From NCBI RefSeq assembly GCF_900044055.2, contig NZ_FCOX02000014.1, forward strand, positions 1-64,000: a DNA stretch of 64,000 nucleotides. The letters run 5' to 3'. The stretch's first letter is position 1, and each line of letters starts with the position of its first letter. The notes beneath the pieces are model-generated. The model did no database searches and had not been told where the DNA came from. It saw only the letters and a list, made by a program, of their open reading frames with translations. The translations under genes and the position numbers were made by a program. Shown piece by piece: positions 57,850 to 64,000 of this stretch. The DNA comes from Caballeronia calidae. GTDB taxonomy: Bacteria; Pseudomonadota; Gammaproteobacteria; Burkholderiales; Burkholderiaceae.

Positions 57850-60800
57850 ATGAGCCGCGTTATCACGTCACAAAAAAAATGGACCCTGGCCACCGCTACG
57901 CTGATCGCCGCGCTCGGGTTGAGCGCAGCGATTCATCGGGCCGATGCCGCGCGCATCGCAAGCGTGTCGCCGCAAGGCAAGGTCGCGCAGGTGCGCCAGG
58001 TCGTCGCCAAGTTCGACGAGCCGATGATCCCCTTCGGCAACGCGGCCGCCGCCGCGCCCGGCAAGATCGCCTGCAGCGGCGCGAGCGCCCCGGCCACGGC
58101 CGGCTCGGGCCGCTGGATCGACGCCAAAACCTGGGCCTTCGATTTCGAGCACGATCTGCCGCCCGGCGTGCGCTGCGCGCTCGATCTCGCGGACGGCCTC
58201 AAGTCCGTCGCGGGCAATGCGCTCACCGGCCCGCGTCACTTCGCGTTCCAGACGGGCGGACCGTTCGTCACGCGCATCATGCCGAGGTATGGCGACATCG
58301 AAGAGAATCAGGCCTTCGTGCTGCGCCTGAACGGTCCGGCGACGCAGGCGTCCGTGCTGCAAAACGTCTGGTGTGAATCGAACGCGCTCGGCAACCGCAT
58401 CCCGGTGCGCGCGGTCGATGACGCGACGCGCGCCGCCCTGCTCAAACACTTCCGGCTGGAGAAGGAAAGCGACCGCGTGCTCACGCTCGCGTGCCAGCAA
58501 ACGTTGCCGTCGGCAACGAAGATGCAGCTCGTCTACGGCGCGGGCGTGACGGGGCCGGGCGGCATCGCCAACGATGTCGAGAAACGCTTCGACTTCACGG
58601 TGCGCGAGCCCTTCACGGCGAGCTTCTCGTGCGAGCGCGAGAACGCGAAAGCGCCGTGCACGCCGTTGCGCCCGCTGCGTTTGAACTTCAGCGCGCCGAT
58701 CAGCCGCGCCGATGCGCAGAAGTTCGTGCTGCGCGGACCGAAAGGCACCGTATCGCCCCATTTCGACGCGAACGACAAGAACGCGGAAGTCAGCAACATC
58801 GAGTTCGCCGCGCCGCTGCCGGAACGCGCCGACCTCGCCATCGACGCACCCGCGAACCTGAAGGACGTGAGCGGCCGCGGCCTCGCCAACGCCGATCTCT
58901 TTCCGCTCAAGACCGCGACCGCGCCGATGCCGCCGCTCGCGAAGTTCTCGTCGGGCACGTTCGGCATCATCGAGCGATTCGCGGAACCCGGCATGCCCGC
59001 GATGCTGCCGGTCACGCTGCGCCACGTCGAAGCGGATCTGCATGTGCAAGGGCTGAATTCGGGCACGTCGCAGATCACGCAGCTCAAGCTCGATGCCGAT
59101 ACGGACATCCGCCGGTGGATGCGCAACGTCGACCAGTTCGACGGCATCGCGATGGCGCGCTCGACGATTCAGGAACGCATGCCCGAGATGCTGAGCAACG
59201 GCATCGCGCCGGTCGTCATCCCCAATAGCGACGGCTCGGTTTCGAAAGATCCGCAGATCGACATTCGCTCGCTGTCGATGCTCGCGAAACGACGCGGCGT
59301 CGAAACGCTCACCCTCCCCGCCGCCGATCCGAAAGCATTGCGCCCGTTCGAAGTCGTCGGCATTCCGCTGACGAAGCCGGGCTTCTATGTCGTCGAGCTG
59401 AGCTCGCCCGCGCTCGGCGCGTCGCTGCTCGGCAAAAATCAGGCAATGTACGTGCGCACGTCGGTGCTCGTCACCAATCTCGGCGTGCATCTGAAGCAGG
59501 GGCGCGAGAACAGCCTCGTGTGGGTCACGACGCTCGACAAGGGCAAGCCCGTCGCGAACGCGCAAGTGCGCGTGACCGACTGCAACGGCGACGAAATCGC
59601 CACCGCGAAGACGGATGCGCAAGGTCTCGCAAAGATCGGCAAGCCGCTCGCGGCGGCACGCGAATGCAACGAGCATAGCCTCGCGTGGGGCGGCTTTTTC
59701 GTGTCGGCGCGCGTGAACGATCCCGGCACCGGCCCGGACATGGCGTTCGTGATGTCGGACTGGAATCGCGGCATCGAATCGTGGCGCTTCAACGTGCCGA
59801 CCGACATGAGCGCGACGCGCACGACGCGCGCCCATACCGTGTTCGACCGCACGCTGCTGCGCGCCGGCGAAACCGTGTCGATGAAGCATCTGCTGCGCGT
59901 CGAGACGTTGAACGGCTTCGCGTTCCCGTCGAGTTATCCGAGCCGCGTGACGATCCGCCATGTCGGCAGCGGACAGAGCTGGCATCTGCCGCTCAAATGG
60001 GCTGCCGATCACAGCGCCGATTCGACGTTCACCGTGCCCGTCGCGGCGAAGCTCGGCGAATACAGCGTGACGCTCGACAACGGCGCGGCTGCGCCGAACG
60101 ATCAGGAAGGCAACGATGGCGACAACGACAACGCCGTCACGCAGTCGTACGAATCGGGGAGCTTTCGCGTCGAGGAATTCCGCCTGCCGGTGTTCAAAGG
60201 CTCGATCACGGCGGGCGACGGCAAATCGCCTGCGAATTCGGCCGGACTCGTCGCCGCGCAGGAAGCAGCCGTGTCGGTGCGACTGGAATACGTGCAGGGC
60301 GGACCGGCATCGAATCTTCCGGTTCAGGTGTCGGCGCTCGTACGCGATGTATCGCCGCCCTTCGCTTCGCAGTACGAGGGGTTCAGCTTCGCGCCGTATC
60401 GCAAGCCCGCGAACGACGGCGCGAGCGCGCCCGCCGAGGACGAAGACCGCGAGGAACAGGACAATGCCACGACGAAGCTCATCGCCGACAAGCTGCGCGT
60501 GACGCTCGATCGCGACGGCGCTGGCAAGGTCGCGGTGAAGCCGCTGCCGGCGGTCGAATCGCCGAAGCGTCTCGCGCTCGAAGCCAGCTTCGCCGATCCG
60601 AACGGCGAGATTCAGACCATCAGCGGCGGCACGACGCTCTGGCCCGCCGCGGTGGCCGTGGGCGTGAAGGCGGGACATTGGGTATCGGTCGGCGGCGCGC
60701 TGCCGGTGCGGGCGCTTGCGCTCGATTTGCAGGGCAAGCCGCGCGCGGGCGTGTCGGTGGAGATCAAGGCGGTCGCGCGCGTGATGTCGAGCTCGCGCAA

Positions 60801-63800
60801 GCGCATGGTCGGCGGGTTCTACGCCTACGACAACCACACCGAAATCAAGGATCTCGGCACGCTTTGCAGCGGCAAGAGCGACGATCACGGCATCGTCTCG
60901 TGCGATGCCAATCTCAAAGAGCCGGGCAATGTCGATCTGATCGCGGTCGCGAAAGACGGCGACGGTCACGCGGCCAACGCGAGCACGTCCGTCTGGGTCA
61001 CGCGCGAGGACGAACTGTGGTTCGGCGGCGAGAACACCGACCGCATCGACATCCTGCCCGAGAAAACCAGCTACGAGCCGGGCGAGACCGCGCGCTTTCA
61101 GGTGCGCATGCCCTTCCGCTCGGCGACGGCGCTCGTCGCGGTCGAGCGGGAAGGCATCGTCGAGACGCGGGTCGTCGAACTGAACGGCAAGGATCCGACC
61201 GTCGAGCTGAAGGTCGAGGACGCGTGGGGGCCGAACGTCTATGTGTCGGTGCTCGCGTTGCGCGGGCGCATCCGCGACGTGCCGTGGTACTCGTTCTTCA
61301 CGTGGGGCTGGAAGGCGCCCGTCGAATGGGCGCGTGCGTTCTGGTACGAAGGCCGTCAGTATCAGGCGCCGACGCCGCTCGTCGATCTGTCGAAGCCCGC
61401 GTTCCGTTACGGGCTCGCGTCGATCAAGGTCGGCACGACGTCGCACAGGCTCGCGGTGAGCGTGAGCCCGGATGCGAAGTCGTACACGGTGCGCGGCAAG
61501 GCGCACGTGAAGGTGAAAGTCGCGCTGCCCGACGGCAAGCCCGCACCCGCGGGCACGCAGATCGCGGTCGCGGCGGTCGATGAAGCGCTGCTCGAACTCA
61601 TGCCCAACCGGAGCTGGGACGTGCTCGACGCGATGCTGCAGCAGCGCGCGTACGGCGTCGACACGGCGACCGCGCAGATGGAGATCGTCGGGCGGCGTCA
61701 CTTCGGGCGCAAGGCGGTGCCGGCGGGCGGCGGCGGCGGACACAGCGCGACGCGCGAACTCTTCGACACGCTCCTGTTGTGGAACCCGCGCGTCACGCTC
61801 GATGCAAAGGGCGAAGCCAGCATCGACGTTCCGCTCAACGACGCGCTCACGCGCTTTCGCATCGTCGCGGTCGCGGCGGTCGGCGCGAGTCAGTTCGGCA
61901 CCGGCAGCGCGTCGATCCAGAGCACGCAGGACTTGCAGCTGATTTCGGGATTGCCGCCGCTCGTGCGCGTCGGCGATGCGTTCCGCGCGCAGTTCACGCT
62001 GCGCAACACCACGGCGCGGACGATGCGCGTCGTCGTCACGCCGCGCGCCGGCACGCTCGCGCTCGATGCGCGCACGGTGGAACTCGCGCCGGAATCGTCG
62101 CAGGAAGTGGCGTGGGACGTGACGACGCCCGATGTGCTCGGCGCAGGATCGACGGCAAGTCTCGACTGGAACGTGAGCGCGTCCGAACAAGGCGGACCCA
62201 AGGCCAGCGATGCCGTGAAGCTCACGCAGAAAGTCGTCGCGGCGATTCCGGTGAACGTGCAGCAGGCGACGATCACGCAAGTCGACGGCACGCTCACGCT
62301 GCCCGTCGCGCCGCCCGCCGATGCGAGCACATCGAGCGACGGCGCCGTGCGCGGCGGCATCGCGGTGTCCTTGCAGCCGAAGCTCGCGGACGGCCTGCCC
62401 GGCGTGCGACGCTGGTTCGAGCGCTATCCGTACAGTTGCCTGGAGCAGCAAACCTCGCGCGCGCTAGGCCTGATGGACGCGGCGCAATGGCAAGCCGTGC
62501 TCGCGAAGCTGCCGTCCTATCTCGACCGCGACGGCCTCGCGAACTACTTCCCGCCCGCCGACGACGCGCGTCCGACCGGCAGCCCCGCCCTCACCGCGTA
62601 CCTGCTCGCCGTCACCGACGAAGCCGCAAAGCAGGACCGCCGCTTCGCCCTGCCCGACGATCTGCGCAATCAGATGGCGGCTGGCCTCGCGAATTTCATC
62701 GACGGGAAGATCGAGCGCAAGTTCTGGACGCCGCGCAACGATCGCGACATCGAGAAGCTCGCGGCGATCGAAGCGTTGTCGCGCTTCGGTCTCGCACAGC
62801 CGCGCATGCTCGGCTCGATAACGGTCGCGCCGGATCAGTGGCCGACATCGGCGGTGCTCGACTATTACGCGATCCTCTCGCGCGTCGACGGCATTCCGAA
62901 TCGCGACGAGAACCGCGCGCAGGCCGAGCAGATCATCCGCGCGCGCCTGACGTATCAGGGCACGCGGCTCACCTTCTCGACCGAACGCGACGACGACCTC
63001 TGGTGGCTCATGACCGGCACCGAGACGAACGCCGCGCGCACCGCGCTCCTGTTTGCCGATGCGCCCGGCTGGAAGGACGAGATGCCGCGTCTCGTCGCGG
63101 GCCTGCTTGCGTTGCAGAAGAACGGCGCGTGGCAGACGACGACGGCGAACCTGTGGGGCACGCTCGCGGTCGGCCGCTTCTCGCGGTTGTTCGAGAGCAC
63201 GCCTGTCACGGGTCATACGACGATTCAGCTGGGAACGGCCGCGCAATCCGTGAACTGGGGCGCAGCGCCTTCGAGCGCGCCCGCCTCCGCCACGCCCGCG
63301 ACGAAGACCGCGAACGCGCGCAGCGTGATGCTGCCGTGGACGAGCGGCTCGCTCACGCTGACGCAGGACGGCACCGGCAAGCCGTGGGCGACGATCGAAA
63401 GTCTCGCGGCCGTCGCGCTGAAGGCGCCGTTCGCGGCGGGCTATCGCATCGCGAAGACGGTCACGCCCGTCGATCCGGCCGTGAAAGGCGTGCTCTCGCG
63501 CGGCGATATCGTGCGCGTGCATCTCGATATCGACGCGCAAAGCGACATGACCTGGGTCGTCGTGAACGATCCGATTCCCGCGGGCGCGACGATTCTCGGC
63601 TCCGGCCTCGGCCGCGATTCCGAAGCGGCGGCTCTGGGCGAGAAGCGGGATCGCGATGCGTGGCCGGCGTTCGTCGAGCGCGGCTTCGAGGGTTATCGCG
63701 CGTATTACGACTATCTGCCGAAGGGCAAGCTGCAAGTCGAATACACGATGCGCCTGAACAACCCGGGCACTTTCGGCCTGCCGCCGACGCGCGTCGAAGC

Positions 63801-63873
63801 GTTGTACGCGCCTTCGTCGTTCGGCGCGCTGCCGAATGCGCCGGTGGTCGTGAAACCGCTCGCCGCGAAGTGA
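57850..63873 (+). CDS. Alpha-2-macroglobulin family protein with thioester motif
   Basis: 2007 aa, secreted. A signal peptide (KKWTLATATLIAALGLSAAI, likely cut after ADA) lacks a lipobox, so it should be soluble in the periplasm, unlike lipidated E. coli YfhM. MG-type immunoglobulin-like domains fill the first 1200 residues. The thioester motif CLEQ is intact with Cys1530 in YPYSCLEQQTSRALG, which can trap proteases covalently. A bait region probably lies between about residue 780 and 900, where a Glu/Asp/Ala-rich loop (DGASAPAEDEDREEQDNA) is seen. The C-terminal part resembles a TED domain. GGAG lies nine bases before the ATG. It is followed four bases later by pbpC, the conserved partner gene. 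Confidence 0.93.
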   Translation: MSRVITSQKKWTLATATLIAALGLSAAIHRADAARIASVSPQGKVAQVRQVVAKFDEPMIPFGNAAAAAPGKIACSGASAPATAGSGRWIDAKTWAFDFEHDLPPGVRCALDLADGLKSVAGNALTGPRHFAFQTGGPFVTRIMPRYGDIEENQAFVLRLNGPATQASVLQNVWCESNALGNRIPVRAVDDATRAALLKHFRLEKESDRVLTLACQQTLPSATKMQLVYGAGVTGPGGIANDVEKRFDFTVREPFTASFSCERENAKAPCTPLRPLRLNFSAPISRADAQKFVLRGPKGTVSPHFDANDKNAEVSNIEFAAPLPERADLAIDAPANLKDVSGRGLANADLFPLKTATAPMPPLAKFSSGTFGIIERFAEPGMPAMLPVTLRHVEADLHVQGLNSGTSQITQLKLDADTDIRRWMRNVDQFDGIAMARSTIQERMPEMLSNGIAPVVIPNSDGSVSKDPQIDIRSLSMLAKRRGVETLTLPAADPKALRPFEVVGIPLTKPGFYVVELSSPALGASLLGKNQAMYVRTSVLVTNLGVHLKQGRENSLVWVTTLDKGKPVANAQVRVTDCNGDEIATAKTDAQGLAKIGKPLAAARECNEHSLAWGGFFVSARVNDPGTGPDMAFVMSDWNRGIESWRFNVPTDMSATRTTRAHTVFDRTLLRAGETVSMKHLLRVETLNGFAFPSSYPSRVTIRHVGSGQSWHLPLKWAADHSADSTFTVPVAAKLGEYSVTLDNGAAAPNDQEGNDGDNDNAVTQSYESGSFRVEEFRLPVFKGSITAGDGKSPANSAGLVAAQEAAVSVRLEYVQGGPASNLPVQVSALVRDVSPPFASQYEGFSFAPYRKPANDGASAPAEDEDREEQDNATTKLIADKLRVTLDRDGAGKVAVKPLPAVESPKRLALEASFADPNGEIQTISGGTTLWPAAVAVGVKAGHWVSVGGALPVRALALDLQGKPRAGVSVEIKAVARVMSSSRKRMVGGFYAYDNHTEIKDLGTLCSGKSDDHGIVSCDANLKEPGNVDLIAVAKDGDGHAANASTSVWVTREDELWFGGENTDRIDILPEKTSYEPGETARFQVRMPFRSATALVAVEREGIVETRVVELNGKDPTVELKVEDAWGPNVYVSVLALRGRIRDVPWYSFFTWGWKAPVEWARAFWYEGRQYQAPTPLVDLSKPAFRYGLASIKVGTTSHRLAVSVSPDAKSYTVRGKAHVKVKVALPDGKPAPAGTQIAVAAVDEALLELMPNRSWDVLDAMLQQRAYGVDTATAQMEIVGRRHFGRKAVPAGGGGGHSATRELFDTLLLWNPRVTLDAKGEASIDVPLNDALTRFRIVAVAAVGASQFGTGSASIQSTQDLQLISGLPPLVRVGDAFRAQFTLRNTTARTMRVVVTPRAGTLALDARTVELAPESSQEVAWDVTTPDVLGAGSTASLDWNVSASEQGGPKASDAVKLTQKVVAAIPVNVQQATITQVDGTLTLPVAPPADASTSSDGAVRGGIAVSLQPKLADGLPGVRRWFERYPYSCLEQQTSRALGLMDAAQWQAVLAKLPSYLDRDGLANYFPPADDARPTGSPALTAYLLAVTDEAAKQDRRFALPDDLRNQMAAGLANFIDGKIERKFWTPRNDRDIEKLAAIEALSRFGLAQPRMLGSITVAPDQWPTSAVLDYYAILSRVDGIPNRDENRAQAEQIIRARLTYQGTRLTFSTERDDDLWWLMTGTETNAARTALLFADAPGWKDEMPRLVAGLLALQKNGAWQTTTANLWGTLAVGRFSRLFESTPVTGHTTIQLGTAAQSVNWGAAPSSAPASATPATKTANARSVMLPWTSGSLTLTQDGTGKPWATIESLAAVALKAPFAAGYRIAKTVTPVDPAVKGVLSRGDIVRVHLDIDAQSDMTWVVVNDPIPAGATILGSGLGRDSEAAALGEKRDRDAWPAFVERGFEGYRAYYDYLPKGKLQVEYTMRLNNPGTFGLPPTRVEALYAPSSFGALPNAPVVVKPLAAK

Positions 63874-63877
63874 TGCC

Positions 63878-64000
63878 ATGAAGCGCCGCGCCGCCTGCTT
63901 CGTCATCGCGTGCATGTTGTCGGCGGCAGCGTATGCGTCGCCGAGCTTCGACGACGTGCGCGCGAAGTGGCGCAGCTCCGACTGGGTGCTGCTTTCACGC
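63878..64000 (+). CDS. pbpC: Penicillin-binding protein 1C, partial: first 41 codons
   Basis: Begins MKRRAACFVIACMLSAAAYA, a signal peptide or anchor, followed by SPSFDDVRAKWRSSDWVLLSR, which fits the start of PBP1C (PSFDEVR and a segment ending LLxR). The transglycosylase and transpeptidase domains lie outside the window. The alpha-2-macroglobulin gene directly upstream is the known neighbour of pbpC in E. coli and many other species; together they are thought to repair and guard peptidoglycan when the wall is breached by proteases. Confidence 0.82.
   Translation, partial: MKRRAACFVIACMLSAAAYASPSFDDVRAKWRSSDWVLLSR

Noticed and set aside
57868..62451. A 1527-codon open frame on the minus strand opposite the alpha-2-macroglobulin gene
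   Set aside because: It is antisense to a gene with clear domains and a thioester motif, is extremely Arg/Asp/His/Gly-rich, and has no ribosome site or familiar motif. High-GC codon use on one strand leaves the other strand open by chance.

Overview
The window is chromosomal core DNA from a high-GC beta-proteobacterium of the Burkholderiaceae, most likely the Burkholderia/Paraburkholderia/Caballeronia group. This rests on gene content and order (phaC-phaA; bamD divergent from rluD-pgeF; hfq-hflX-hflK-hflC-hisZ-purA; surE-pcm-nlpD-rpoS; 4.5S RNA directly upstream of dnaX), on strong GC bias, and on protein sequences typical of that group. The genus is inferred, not proven. I found no phage, transposase, integrase, CRISPR array, rRNA or tRNA gene.

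Layout. 1-2.6 kb: start of phaA and all of phaC (polyhydroxybutyrate synthesis). 2.9-6 kb: pgeF and rluD, divergent from bamD. 6-9.4 kb: a DinG-type helicase, a DUF465 protein and an unrecognised secreted glutamine-rich protein. 9.6-14.8 kb: tex, convergent with kup; then a purine-type phosphoribosyltransferase. 14.9-31.5 kb is one long minus-strand housekeeping block, read from ndk through rlmN, rodZ, ispG, hisS, yfgM, bamB, der, hfq, hflX, hflK, hflC, a DUF2065 gene and hisZ to purA. It joins two clusters that are separate in E. coli (ndk-to-der and hfq-to-purA). 31.8-39.9 kb: a Bax-inhibitor-1 protein, rlmD, a PolB-like exonuclease, the surE-pcm-nlpD-rpoS stress cluster and a quinone-oxidoreductase-like gene. 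40-45.4 kb is the most accessory-looking part: a GT9 glycosyltransferase, a complete three-gene SsuABC/TauABC-type importer, a CaiB/BaiF CoA-transferase and a DUF1653 gene. 45.5-49.1 kb: recR, ybaB, dnaX and the SRP RNA gene. 49.4-54.3 kb: trxA, rho, a TPR-glycosyltransferase, an MtfA-like peptidase and rpmE2. 54.5-64 kb: a GT39-like membrane glycosyltransferase, a MATE exporter, a very large alpha-2-macroglobulin with an intact thioester motif, and the start of pbpC.

How the genes work together. Many act on envelope assembly (bamB, bamD, yfgM, rodZ, nlpD, hflKC, pbpC with the macroglobulin), on RNA and translation (rluD, rlmN, rlmD, hfq, tex, rho, der, hflX, hisS, rpmE2, ffs) and on replication or repair (dnaX, recR, ybaB, the helicase). 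Stress and carbon-storage functions (rpoS, surE, pcm, phaCA) sit among them. Several cotranscribed pairs overlap by four bases (rluD/pgeF, surE/pcm) or lie within about 12 bases.

I did not find a clearly new system. The points most worth a second look are the secreted glutamine-rich protein, the importer plus CoA-transferase cluster, the TPR-GT9 protein inserted after rho, two possible leaderless transcripts (surE, dnaX), unusual low-complexity extensions on PhaC, Pcm, RpoS and RluD, and a 390-base stretch without a gene between bamB and der.
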